DNA of 64,000 nucleotides. Source: Marivita sp. (GTDB lineage: Bacteria; Pseudomonadota; Alphaproteobacteria; Rhodobacterales; Rhodobacteraceae). Both the position numbers and the translations under genes were made by a program. Shown in pieces: positions 37,580 through 46,932 of the stretch; position 1 is the stretch's first letter; every line of letters starts with the position of its first letter. Where the stretch lies: assembly GCF_020055675.1 (NCBI RefSeq), contig NZ_JAIPUS010000009.1, positions 1 to 64,000 on the forward strand, in the 5' to 3' direction. The notes beneath the pieces were generated by a model, which searched no databases, had not been told where the DNA came from, and was given only the letters and a program-made list of their open reading frames with translations.

Positions 37580-38809
37580 TCACAGCACCAGGCCGGCAGC
37601 GCGCGCGCCCTCGCGCACGATGTTGAGCGCGTCCGGGTTATCGGCAAAGACCTCCTGCGCATTGTTCCATATGGCAATGGCTTGCGCCTCGTCGCCAAGA
37701 ACACCCAGCGACGAAATCAGCCGCGCCCAATCCTCGGGCGGCCCGCCTTCGGTAGCCAGCCTGTCGGACAGCCGTGCCACCATGCCTTGGATCATCTGCT
37801 GGCGGTCTTCGGGGCTCATGTCCTCGGCGCTTTCCAGGTCCTCGGCGGTGGGGCCGGGGGCCGCGGCCACACTCGGCACCTGGTAGTCATCGACCCCGGC
37901 GCGCTGCGCCATCTCCTCGATCTGGGCAAGGATCGGCGGCACCCAGGTCGCATCCGGCGGGCTGCGCCGCAGCAGCCCGTCCCAAACGCGAAAGGCGACA
38001 TCGGGCCGCCCTGTCTGCGCCATCATCAGCCCCATGTAATATCGCGCCACGCCGTTTTGGTCATCCCGGCTCAGCGCCGCCTCGAGCACGCGCTCCGCCT
38101 CAGGCGAGACATAGCCACCGGCGGCCAGCACCATCATGTCCGCAAGGTCGGCGTAGTCTTTCGAGGTTGCCCTGTCGCCCTTGATCGACAGCACACGCTC
38201 CTGTGCGCGGTAGGCGGCCACGTAATTGCCCATCGCCGCCTCGGACCGCGCCAGCAGGACATGGCCCTGCAGGTCGCCCGGCCGCTCGGACACCGCGCCG
38301 CGCAGGCGTTTGACCAGATCGGCGTATTCCGGTTGGATCTCGGCTGCGTCACCGGCGGGGAGCTGGCTTTCGGCACTGTCCTGTGACGGGCGGTTTTCGC
38401 GCGCCTCCTCGGCCATGTCCAGACGCGTCGCCAGTCCCAGGTCGCCGTAGCCCGGCGCGCCGAGCTGCGAATAAATCCAATAACTTCCGCCAATCAATGT
38501 CGCCCCGATCAGTGCTGCGACCGTGTAACCCAGCCCGTTGGGCTGCGCCGTCGCGGCTGTCTCGGAGGTGGCCTTGGCATCCGCAGACAGGATGCGCCGC
38601 GAAATCTCGGTCCGAAGACGCTCGGCGTCTTCTTTGGAAATCACCCCGCGTTGCAGATCGCGATCCACCTCGCCCAGCTGGTCACGATACACCTGAAGAT
38701 CGAAGGATTCAGCCGGGCCGGTGTTGCGCTGCCCCCGCACGAGCGCCAGCCCCAGAAGGCCAGCCATACCAAAGGCCAGAACGATGGTCGCGATCCAGAA
38801 AACCGTCAT
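37580..38809 (-). CDS. ccmI: Cytochrome c biogenesis protein CcmI
   Basis: N-terminal TM, YRDQLGEVDRDLQRGVISKEDAERLRTEISRRIL, TPR-like C-terminal region. Confidence 0.85.
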   Translation of the reverse strand: MTVFWIATIVLAFGMAGLLGLALVRGQRNTGPAESFDLQVYRDQLGEVDRDLQRGVISKEDAERLRTEISRRILSADAKATSETAATAQPNGLGYTVAALIGATLIGGSYWIYSQLGAPGYGDLGLATRLDMAEEARENRPSQDSAESQLPAGDAAEIQPEYADLVKRLRGAVSERPGDLQGHVLLARSEAAMGNYVAAYRAQERVLSIKGDRATSKDYADLADMMVLAAGGYVSPEAERVLEAALSRDDQNGVARYYMGLMMAQTGRPDVAFRVWDGLLRRSPPDATWVPPILAQIEEMAQRAGVDDYQVPSVAAAPGPTAEDLESAEDMSPEDRQQMIQGMVARLSDRLATEGGPPEDWARLISSLGVLGDEAQAIAIWNNAQEVFADNPDALNIVREGARAAGLVL

Positions 38810-38992
38810 CTTTCGCAATATCCACAAGCTGTTTTACCGATCATGTATACCTGCAGTCCCTTTGAAAAAAGGGCAAACCCCCGTGACAAAGCGCCATGTC
38901 GCAAAAACACTGAAAACCGGCGCTGTGAGTATCCGCAGACCCGGCTGTTCGGTCCACATATCCCCAAGATCGTCCCAAGCCTCGAGTCGCCC

Positions 38993-40237
38993 ATGAAACG
39001 TTATTCCGCCTTCGCCGTTGCCCGTGAGGCCCTTCGCAACCAGACCGGGTGGGAACGCGCTTGGCGCAAGGCGCACCCCAAGAAGGCCTATGACGTGATC
39101 ATCGTCGGGGCCGGTGGGCACGGCCTGGCCACGGCCTATTACCTGGGCAAGAATTTTGGCATCACCAATGTGGCGGTGCTTGAAAAGGGCTGGCTGGGTG
39201 GCGGCAATACCGGGCGCAACACCACCATCATCCGCTCGAACTACCTCCAGGATCCGTCTGCCGCGATCTATGAAAAAGCGCGTTCGCTCTACGAAACGCT
39301 GAGCCAGGATCTGAACTACAACATCATGTTCAGCCCCCGCGGCGTGATGATGCTGGCCCAGACCGAACACGAGGTTCGCGGCTACCAACGCACCGCACAT
39401 GCCAACAACCTGCAGGGCGTCGAGACGACGTTCATCAGCCCGTCCGAGGTCAAGCGGCTCTGCCCGATCATCGAATTGAACGGTCCGCGCTACCCTGTTC
39501 TTGGCGCGCTCTGGCAATCCCGCGCCGGCACCGCGCGGCACGACGCGGTCGCTTGGGGGTATGCCCGCGCGTGCTCGGACATGGGCATGGACATCATCCA
39601 GCAATGCGAGGTCACGGCGGTGCGCCGGGAGGGTGGCCGCGTCAAAGGCGTGACCACGACCAAGGGCGAGATCGACTGCGACAAGCTGGGGCTGGTCGTC
39701 GCCGGCCATTCCGGTGTGCTGGCCGAAATGGCGGGCTTTCGTCTGCCCATCGAATCCGTGGCCCTGCAGGCGCTGGTGTCCGAGCCGATCAAGCCCTGCA
39801 TGGATGTGGTCGTCATGGCCAACACTGTGCATGGCTACATGAGCCAATCCGACAAGGGCGAAATGGTCATCGGCGGCGGTGCGGATGGCTACAACAACTA
39901 CACCCAGCGCGGGTCGTTCCACCACGCCGAGGAAACGGTCCGCGCGCTGGTCGAGACCTTCCCGATGATCTCGCGCCTCAAGATGCTGCGCTGGTGGGGC
40001 GGCATTGTCGACATGACCGGCGACCGCTCACCCATCCTGTCAAAGACGCCGCTTGAGGGCTGTTTCATCAACTGCGGCTGGGGCACCGGCGGCTTCAAGG
40101 CGATCCCCGGATCCGGCTGGGGCATGGCCGAGCTGATCGCCAAGGGCTATTCGCCCCTTACCGCGGAATTCGGCCTCAATCGCTTCCGCGAGGGGCGGTT
40201 CATCGATGAAAGCGTGGCAGCGGGGGTGGCGCATTGA
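38993..40237 (+). CDS. soxB: Sarcosine oxidase subunit beta
   Basis: YDVIIVGAGGHGLATAYYLGKNFGITNVAVLEKGWLGGGNTGRNTTIIRSNYL. Confidence 0.95.
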   Translation: MKRYSAFAVAREALRNQTGWERAWRKAHPKKAYDVIIVGAGGHGLATAYYLGKNFGITNVAVLEKGWLGGGNTGRNTTIIRSNYLQDPSAAIYEKARSLYETLSQDLNYNIMFSPRGVMMLAQTEHEVRGYQRTAHANNLQGVETTFISPSEVKRLCPIIELNGPRYPVLGALWQSRAGTARHDAVAWGYARACSDMGMDIIQQCEVTAVRREGGRVKGVTTTKGEIDCDKLGLVVAGHSGVLAEMAGFRLPIESVALQALVSEPIKPCMDVVVMANTVHGYMSQSDKGEMVIGGGADGYNNYTQRGSFHHAEETVRALVETFPMISRLKMLRWWGGIVDMTGDRSPILSKTPLEGCFINCGWGTGGFKAIPGSGWGMAELIAKGYSPLTAEFGLNRFREGRFIDESVAAGVAH

Positions 40238-40322
40238 CCTTCTCCTTGCATCAAGATCCGTGCGGGAACACGGTGCCCGGGGCGGGGGTTGCTCATGCGA
40301 CACCCCTGAACGGAGTTCCTTC

Positions 40323-40457
40323 ATGGCCTTCAAATATCTTCTCGCCATCGCCATCCTGTTGGTCGTCCTCGGCCTCGCGGGTTGGGTCGTCTATTTCGTC
40401 GATGAACAAACCGATCCGCCCTATGGATCCCCTGAAGCTTCAGACAGCACCGGCTGA
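40323..40457 (+). CDS. Small single-TM protein (44 aa) between soxB and soxD
   Basis: MAFKYLLAIAILLVVLGLAGWVVYFVDEQTDPPYGSPEASDSTG. Confidence 0.55.
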   Translation: MAFKYLLAIAILLVVLGLAGWVVYFVDEQTDPPYGSPEASDSTG

Positions 40458-40529
40458 CACGTCTCGCGCCATTGCGCCGCCGGTGATGGTCCGTCGCTGT
40501 CCCGACCTGTCCCATTTCCGGAGGCTGCC

Positions 40530-40859
40530 ATGTTGTGCCTAGAATGTCCCTATTGCGGCGTCGCCGCCGAGGAAACCGATCTGCACCCCGGTGGCGAAGC
40601 GCATCTGAAACGCTTTGGCCCCGAGTCGAGCGATGACGATTTCACCGGCTACCTGTTCCACCGCGAAAACCCCAAGGGGGTGCATTTCGAACGCTGGCGG
40701 CATGTGAACGGCTGCGGCAAGTGGTTCCACGCGGCGCGCTGCACCAACACGCTCGAAGTGTTCGGCACCTACAGCGCCCAGACGACGGAACCGCCGAAAG
40801 ACCTGCTCGATACCATCCGCGCCAAACGCCCCGGATTCACATGGAGGGACATCGCGTGA
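40530..40859 (+). CDS. soxD: Sarcosine oxidase subunit delta
   Basis: CPYCG...RWRHVNGCGKWFHAARCTNTLEV; operon position. Confidence 0.93.
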   Translation: MLCLECPYCGVAAEETDLHPGGEAHLKRFGPESSDDDFTGYLFHRENPKGVHFERWRHVNGCGKWFHAARCTNTLEVFGTYSAQTTEPPKDLLDTIRAKRPGFTWRDIA

Positions 40860-40861
40860 CC

Positions 40862-40894
40862 CTTCATCTTGCCAACAAAACTCCCGCCGGAGGC
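40862..40894. repeat. Dispersed intergenic repeat copy
   Basis: CTTCATCTTGCCAACAAAACTCCCGCCGGAGGC versus the copy at 21248. Confidence 0.5.
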
Positions 40895-40927
40895 TCCGAC
40901 GCTTCCGCCAGCGCCAAGGTCTGACTT

Positions 40928-43900
40928 ATGAGCACCCGCGTTCAAACCCAGGGCCGCCTGATCAACCGCGACCGGCCTGTGTCCTTCAAGTTCAACGGCA
41001 CGCTCCTGAACGGCTATCTGGGCGACACACTTGCCTCGGCCCTTCTGGCAAACGACCAGATGCTGATGGGGCGCAGCTTCAAGTATCATCGCCCGCGCGG
41101 TGTCGTGGCGTCTGGCTCCGAAGAACCCAACGCGCTGGTGGGCCTGGGCGAGGGCGACCGGTTCGAGCCGAACCAGCGCGCCACCACGACCGAGCTGTTC
41201 CACGGCCTCACCGCCACCAGCCAGAACCATTGGCCGTCGCTGAATTACGATGTGGGAATCGTCAACAACACGCTCTCGCGCTTCCTCAGCGCGGGGTTCT
41301 ACTACAAGATGTTCATCCATCCGCGCCCGTTCTGGAAACACATCTACGAGCCCTTCATCCGCCACTCCGCCGGTCTAGGCAAAGCCCCGGATTCCGAGTC
41401 GCGCGATGCCGACCGCTACGAACATTTCTACGCCTTCACCGATGTGCTGGTGATCGGCGGCGGTGTTGCCGGTCTGCAATCCGCCCTTACCGCTGCCCGC
41501 GCCGGGGCCAAGGTGCTGTTGCTCGAACAGACCGCCCACCTGGGCGGCCGCGCGCCGGTCGACGGTGGCACCATCGATGGGATGGATCCGGACGCCTGGG
41601 TCGCCAAGGCGTGTGAGGAACTGGACGCACTGCCGAATGCGCAAATCCGCACCCGCACCATGGGAGCGGGCGTCTATGACCACGGCTACGTGCTGGGCTA
41701 CGAACGCCTGACCGATCACGCGCCCGAAGCATCTGGCCCGCGCCACCGGTTGTGGCGCATCCGGGCGGCCCAGATCATCACCGCGACAGGGGCCATCGAA
41801 CGGCCCTTGTCCTTTGCGGGCAATGACATTCCCGGCGTGATGCTGGCCTCCGCCATGCGCGATTACCTTGTGAACTTTGGCGTCAGCCCCGGCGACCGCA
41901 CCGTGGTTGTCACCAACAATGACGACGCCTACCGCACCGCCATCGCGCTGGTGCAGGCCGGGCTCAAGGTTCCCGCGATCCTTGACGCGCGTCCCAACGG
42001 CGGCGGCGCGCTGATGGACGACGCCAAGGCGCTTGGCATCCGGGTCGAAACCGGTGCCGCGGCGGTCAAGGTCAAGGGCGCGAAACGTGTGCACTCCGTT
42101 TGCCGTGGCGTTCAGGCGGGCGATGGCGAGGTGCTTGAAGAGATTTTCTGCGATGCGGTTGCCATGTCCGGCGGCTGGTCACCCGTGGTGCATCTCTGGT
42201 CCCATTGTGGCGGCAAGCTGTTCTGGGACGAAGGCCAGGCCGCTTTCCGCCCGGATCATGCGCGCGCGCCCACGAGCCACGATGGCGCCCCGTTCGTGAT
42301 CACCGCTGGGTCCGCGGATGGCGAGATGCATCTGAACGCCGTTCTGCAAAACGCGGCCAATGCGGGAAAAACCGCCGCAAGCGCTGTCGGCGCTGCAAAG
42401 GGCGACGCCGCCGCGCCCAGCGGCGACGCGCCCGATGAGGCGCCGCTGGTGCCGGTCTGGATGATGCCACAGGGCGCGCCGCGAAAGCTGCGAACCAAGT
42501 CCTGGCTGGACTACCAGAACGACGTGAAGGTGTCGGACGTGCAACTGGCCGCGCAAGAAGGCTTCGAATCGGTTGAACATGCCAAGCGCTACACCACGCT
42601 GGGCATGGCAACCGATCAGGGAAAGCTGAGCAATATCAATGGTCTCGCGACGCTTTCTCATGCGCTGAACGAAGATATCCCGCAGGTTGGAACCACCACC
42701 TTCCGCCCACCTTACACGCCGATCTCTTTCGGGGCTATCGCCGGCGAGGCCCGCGGCGAGATCTTTCAGCCGATCCGCAAGACTCCGATGCACGACTGGC
42801 ATGACTCGAACGGCGCGCATTGGGAACCGGTGGGCCATTGGCGCCGCCCCTACGCGTATCCGCAGCCGGGCGAAACTGTCGAAGACGCGGTGCAGCGCGA
42901 AGTGCTGGCGACCCGGAACAGCCTTGGCCTGCTGGATGCGTCGACCCTGGGCAAAATCATCGTCAAGGGGCCGGATGCCGGGCGTTTCCTCGACATGCTC
43001 TATACCAACATGATGAGCACGCTGAAGCCCGGGCGCTGCCGCTATGGATTGATGTGCACCGAGAACGGGTTCCTCAGTGATGACGGCGTGGTGGCGCGGA
43101 TCGACGAGGACACGTTCCTGTGCCACACCACCACCGGCGGGGCGGAGAGCGTTCACGCACACATGGAGGAATGGCTGCAAACCGAGTGGTGGGATTGGAA
43201 GGTCTGGACCGTCAATGCCACCGAGCAATACGCGCAGATCGCCGTGGTCGGCCCGAATGCGCGCAAGCTGCTTGAAAAACTGGGCGGCATGGACGTGTCG
43301 CAAGACGCGCTCACCTTCATGGGGTGGGCCGACGGCGCATTGGCGGGCCTCTCGGTCCGTGTTCACCGCATCTCCTTCTCGGGAGAATTGAGCTTTGAGA
43401 TCGCCGTGGCCGCAAACCTGGGCCGCGCCTTGTGGGACAAACTGGTCGAGGCCGGGCAGCAATGGAACATCACCCCTTATGGCACCGAGGCGCTGCACAT
43501 CTTGCGCGCCGAAAAGGGCTTCATCATGATCGGGGATGAAACCGATGGCACGGTGATCCCGCAGGACCTTGGCCTTGACTGGGCGATTTCCAAGAAGAAA
43601 ACCGACTATATCGGCAAACGCGCGCAGCAACGCAGCCACATGGTCGATCCGAAGCGCTGGAAACTGGTGGGGCTGGAAACGCTCGACGGGTCCACGCTGA
43701 AGGACGGGGCCCACGCGATTGCCGATGCCAGCAACGAAAACGGTCAACGCAACACGCAAGGGCGCGTCACCTCGACCTATCGCAGCCCGACACTGAACAA
43801 AGGCATCGCGATGGGATTGGTGCTGAATGGGCCGGACCGCATGGGCGAGGTGATCGAACTCACCGCCGGTGGCGATGACACCGTCAAGGCGAAAATCGTG

Positions 43901-43945
43901 AACCCCGTGTTCTTTGATCCCGAGGGGGCGAAGCAGAATGTCTGA
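40928..43945 (+). CDS. soxA: Sarcosine oxidase subunit alpha
   Basis: 1005 aa; VLVIGGGVAGLQSALTAARAGAKVLLLEQ, C-terminal GcvT-like domain. Confidence 0.95.
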   Translation: MSTRVQTQGRLINRDRPVSFKFNGTLLNGYLGDTLASALLANDQMLMGRSFKYHRPRGVVASGSEEPNALVGLGEGDRFEPNQRATTTELFHGLTATSQNHWPSLNYDVGIVNNTLSRFLSAGFYYKMFIHPRPFWKHIYEPFIRHSAGLGKAPDSESRDADRYEHFYAFTDVLVIGGGVAGLQSALTAARAGAKVLLLEQTAHLGGRAPVDGGTIDGMDPDAWVAKACEELDALPNAQIRTRTMGAGVYDHGYVLGYERLTDHAPEASGPRHRLWRIRAAQIITATGAIERPLSFAGNDIPGVMLASAMRDYLVNFGVSPGDRTVVVTNNDDAYRTAIALVQAGLKVPAILDARPNGGGALMDDAKALGIRVETGAAAVKVKGAKRVHSVCRGVQAGDGEVLEEIFCDAVAMSGGWSPVVHLWSHCGGKLFWDEGQAAFRPDHARAPTSHDGAPFVITAGSADGEMHLNAVLQNAANAGKTAASAVGAAKGDAAAPSGDAPDEAPLVPVWMMPQGAPRKLRTKSWLDYQNDVKVSDVQLAAQEGFESVEHAKRYTTLGMATDQGKLSNINGLATLSHALNEDIPQVGTTTFRPPYTPISFGAIAGEARGEIFQPIRKTPMHDWHDSNGAHWEPVGHWRRPYAYPQPGETVEDAVQREVLATRNSLGLLDASTLGKIIVKGPDAGRFLDMLYTNMMSTLKPGRCRYGLMCTENGFLSDDGVVARIDEDTFLCHTTTGGAESVHAHMEEWLQTEWWDWKVWTVNATEQYAQIAVVGPNARKLLEKLGGMDVSQDALTFMGWADGALAGLSVRVHRISFSGELSFEIAVAANLGRALWDKLVEAGQQWNITPYGTEALHILRAEKGFIMIGDETDGTVIPQDLGLDWAISKKKTDYIGKRAQQRSHMVDPKRWKLVGLETLDGSTLKDGAHAIADASNENGQRNTQGRVTSTYRSPTLNKGIAMGLVLNGPDRMGEVIELTAGGDDTVKAKIVNPVFFDPEGAKQNV

Positions 43946-44510
43946 TGTGCAACTGGCGCTTGACGGCGCAGCCTTCGATGGTCTGGTGCAGATCGAGGAA
44001 CTGGCCGGGCAGGGCATGATCACCCTGCGCGGGGATCTTGCGGACGACACGATCCGCGCCTCGGTCAACGGTCTCTTCGGAATAGATATCCCCGCGCAGC
44101 GCGGCACGGCCTTCGCGGGCGACACCGGCGCGCTCTGGATGTCCCCGGACGAGATGCTTTTGCTCTGCCCATATGAAGGGGCCCGGGCAATGGCCGATGA
44201 ACTGGCCGAGAAGGTGAAAGACGCGCATGCGCTGGTTGTCAATGTCTCTGACGCCCGCACGGTGTTCCGGCTTAAGGGCAGCATGCTGCGCGAAGTCATC
44301 GCCAAACTGGCCCCAGCCGACATGTCTCCGGGCGTGTTCGAGCCGGGCGAGTTGCGCCGCACACGTTTGGCACAGGTCGCTGCGGCCTTCTGGATGGATG
44401 ACGCCAGAAACGCGCGGGTGGTCTGTTTCCGGTCGGTCGCTGGCTATGTCTTTGGTTTGCTGAGCACGTCGGCGGATGACGCGTCGGCCGTGAACCATTT
44501 CACCCGGTGA
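43938..44510 (+). CDS. soxG: Sarcosine oxidase subunit gamma
   Basis: Overlaps soxA; gamma-subunit-like sequence at the end of the soxBDAG operon. Confidence 0.88.
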   Translation: MSDVQLALDGAAFDGLVQIEELAGQGMITLRGDLADDTIRASVNGLFGIDIPAQRGTAFAGDTGALWMSPDEMLLLCPYEGARAMADELAEKVKDAHALVVNVSDARTVFRLKGSMLREVIAKLAPADMSPGVFEPGELRRTRLAQVAAAFWMDDARNARVVCFRSVAGYVFGLLSTSADDASAVNHFTR

Positions 44511-44631
44511 CGCGTTAACCGTCCGACAGGCGGGATAAATCCCGGTTTGGCGCGCTGGCAGGGTTGACCTTGGCAATGCGTCACATCAGGTATGCCTGTG
44601 TAATATGACGCACCAACGAGGGGACCTCACC

Positions 44632-45240
44632 ATGGCTTTCGAACTTCCTGATCTGCCCTACGCCCATGACGCGCTGGCGAGCAAGGGCATGTCCAAAGAG
44701 ACGCTCGAGTATCACCACGACATCCACCACAAGGCCTATGTCGACAATGGCAACAAGGCGATTGCCGGAACCGAGTGGGACGGAAAGTCGATGGAGGAGA
44801 TCATCAAGGGCACCTACGATCCCAACGCCGTGGCGCAGTCCGGCATTTTCAACAACATCAGCCAGTTGTGGAACCATAACCAGTTCTGGGAAATGATGGG
44901 TCCGGGCGAGAACAAGATGCCGGGCGAGCTGGAAAGCCGCCTTTCGGACGCGTTCGGTTCGGTTGAGAAGTTCAAGGAAGACTTCTCCGCCGCGGGCGCA
45001 GGCCAGTTCGGTTCCGGCTGGGCGTGGCTCGTGGTCGACACCGACGGGTCGCTCAAGGTCACCAAGACCGAAAACGGCGTGAACCCGGTCTGTTTTGACC
45101 AGACCGCGCTTCTGGGCTGCGACGTGTGGGAACATTCCTACTACATCGACTTCCGCAACAAGCGCCCGGCCTACCTGGCCAATTTCCTCGACAACCTGGT
45201 CAACTGGGACAACGTCGCAGAGCGCCTGTCCAAGGCCTGA
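44632..45240 (+). CDS. sodB: Superoxide dismutase (Fe/Mn family)
   Basis: LEYHHDIHHKAYVDNGNK, GSGWAWLVVD, LGCDVWEHSYYIDFRNKR. Confidence 0.95.
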   Translation: MAFELPDLPYAHDALASKGMSKETLEYHHDIHHKAYVDNGNKAIAGTEWDGKSMEEIIKGTYDPNAVAQSGIFNNISQLWNHNQFWEMMGPGENKMPGELESRLSDAFGSVEKFKEDFSAAGAGQFGSGWAWLVVDTDGSLKVTKTENGVNPVCFDQTALLGCDVWEHSYYIDFRNKRPAYLANFLDNLVNWDNVAERLSKA

Positions 45241-45263
45241 TCTTCGGCATAGTCCCGGAAACG

Positions 45264-45295
45264 AAAAGCCCTGCCACCCACCCGGCAGGGCTTTT
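45264..45295 (+). terminator. Rho-independent terminator after sodB
   Basis: AAAAGCCCTGCC-ACCCACCC-GGCAGGGCTTTT. Confidence 0.85.
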
Positions 45296-45411
45296 TCATT
45301 GCGCGCCAGTGTTTTGCAAGGCTTGCAAGGAATTGGCCGAAGCCGCCCAGGGCTTTGGGCGCTTGCCCCCGAGGAGGTGACAGACTAGGGCAGGCGCAAA
45401 GGAATCCGACA

Positions 45412-46362
45412 ATGACCGACACCCACAAAGGCGTTCTGGCAATCGTCGCGGCCTGCACGATCTGGGGGCTGTCGCCGCTTTTTTACAAGGCACTGGCCGA
45501 TATCCCGCCGCTCGAAGTGCTGGCGCATCGCACGCTGTGGTCCTGCGCCTTTTTCGCGGGCGTGCTGATGTTGCAGGGGCGTCTGCACATGCTGTGGCGG
45601 GCGGTCACCTCGCGGGCATCTGTGCCGGTGATCGCGCTCGCCGCGATCATGATCTCGACCAACTGGTTTCTCTTCATCTTCTCGATCCAGGTCGGTCGCG
45701 CGACCGAGGCGTCGATGGGGTACTATATCTTTCCGCTCGTCGCGGTCCTGCTGGGCCGGATCGTGTTCGGCGAGACCCTGAGCCGCGCGCAATGGATCGC
45801 CATCGCGCTGGCGGCGCTCGCCGTGACCTGCCTCACCATCGGGTTGAGCATCGTGCCGTGGATCTCGCTGGTGCTGGCCACGACCTTCGGTCTTTACGGG
45901 TTGATCAAGAAGCGGCTGGACCTCGGCCCGGTCGTGTCCGTCACCGCCGAGGTTCTGTTGCTTTCCCCGATCGCGGCGGCATGGCTTTTCAGCCTGCATT
46001 CCGGTCCGGGCGGCGTCTATGGCGACGATGCGGTGCAAACCGCGCTCCTGATGACCTCGGGGCCAATCACCGCGTTGCCGCTGATCCTGTTCTCCTTCGG
46101 TGCGCGCAGGCTGACCATGTCGACGGTGGGGATCGTGCAATATATCAATCCGACGCTGCAATTCTTCTGCGCAGTCTTGATCTTCGGAGAGCCGTTCGGC
46201 CTCATTCATGCGGTGGCCTTCGGGCTGATCTGGACCGCGCTGGCGATCTACTCGGGCAGTGCTTTTGGTCAGGACAGGGCCCGGCGCAAGGCGCTGATGG
46301 TGTCAGAGGCGCCGGTCGTCGTTTCGACAAAACGCAGCAAGGATGCATCGGCAAATCCCTGA
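45412..46362 (+). CDS. rarD: EamA-family transporter RarD
   Basis: KGVLAIVAACTIWGLSPLFYKAL, VGRATEASMGYYIFPLVAVLLGRIVFGE. Confidence 0.92.
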   Translation: MTDTHKGVLAIVAACTIWGLSPLFYKALADIPPLEVLAHRTLWSCAFFAGVLMLQGRLHMLWRAVTSRASVPVIALAAIMISTNWFLFIFSIQVGRATEASMGYYIFPLVAVLLGRIVFGETLSRAQWIAIALAALAVTCLTIGLSIVPWISLVLATTFGLYGLIKKRLDLGPVVSVTAEVLLLSPIAAAWLFSLHSGPGGVYGDDAVQTALLMTSGPITALPLILFSFGARRLTMSTVGIVQYINPTLQFFCAVLIFGEPFGLIHAVAFGLIWTALAIYSGSAFGQDRARRKALMVSEAPVVVSTKRSKDASANP

Positions 46363-46820
46363 TCGACAACATGGTCCAGCAGCTTTGACAGCGGTTCCCA
46401 ATACGCCTCCACGCTGAGCAGGATAATCGGCTTGGCATGCAGGCCCAGTTGCCGCCATGTCAGGACTTCGAAAAACTCGTCAAGCGACCCGGCCCCGCCG
46501 GGCAGCACCACGATGGCATCGGCGTTCATAAGCATGACCTTTTTGCGCTCATGCATGGTTTCGGTGATGACGAACCGCGTGAGGTCTGTCTTGCCGACCT
46601 CGATGTCCAGCAGATGCGTCGGTATCACGCCGAAGGTCTCGCCGCCGGCGTTTTGCGCCGCGCGGGCCACCGTGCCCATCAGCCCGACATCCCCCGCGCC
46701 ATAGACCAGCCGCCAACCTGCCTCTGCGATTGCCCGGCCCAGGGTGTCTGCCTCGGCCGCAAAGGCCGGGTTGTCCCCGGAACGTGAGCCGCAATAGACA
46801 CAAATCGAAGTGGAGGGCAT
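46269..46820 (-). CDS. LOG-family protein (TIGR00730)
   Basis: VYCGSRSGDNPAFAAEADTLG, NADAIVVLPGGAGSLDEFFEVLTW. Confidence 0.93.
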   Translation of the reverse strand: MPSTSICVYCGSRSGDNPAFAAEADTLGRAIAEAGWRLVYGAGDVGLMGTVARAAQNAGGETFGVIPTHLLDIEVGKTDLTRFVITETMHERKKVMLMNADAIVVLPGGAGSLDEFFEVLTWRQLGLHAKPIILLSVEAYWEPLSKLLDHVVDQGFADASLLRFVETTTGASDTISALRRALS

Positions 46821-46932
46821 GTATGGTATCCTTGACACGGGCTGGGAGATTGCCTCGTGATACCCCTGTTGATATCTTTGCTCAACTGCGCGGGACACAA
46901 ATTCGCGCATCACCGCGAACAAGTGGGACGAG

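Noticed and set aside
42179-44362. 727-aa minus-strand ORF antisense to soxA/soxG
   Set aside because: Shadow ORF; soxA and soxG are unambiguous on the plus strand.
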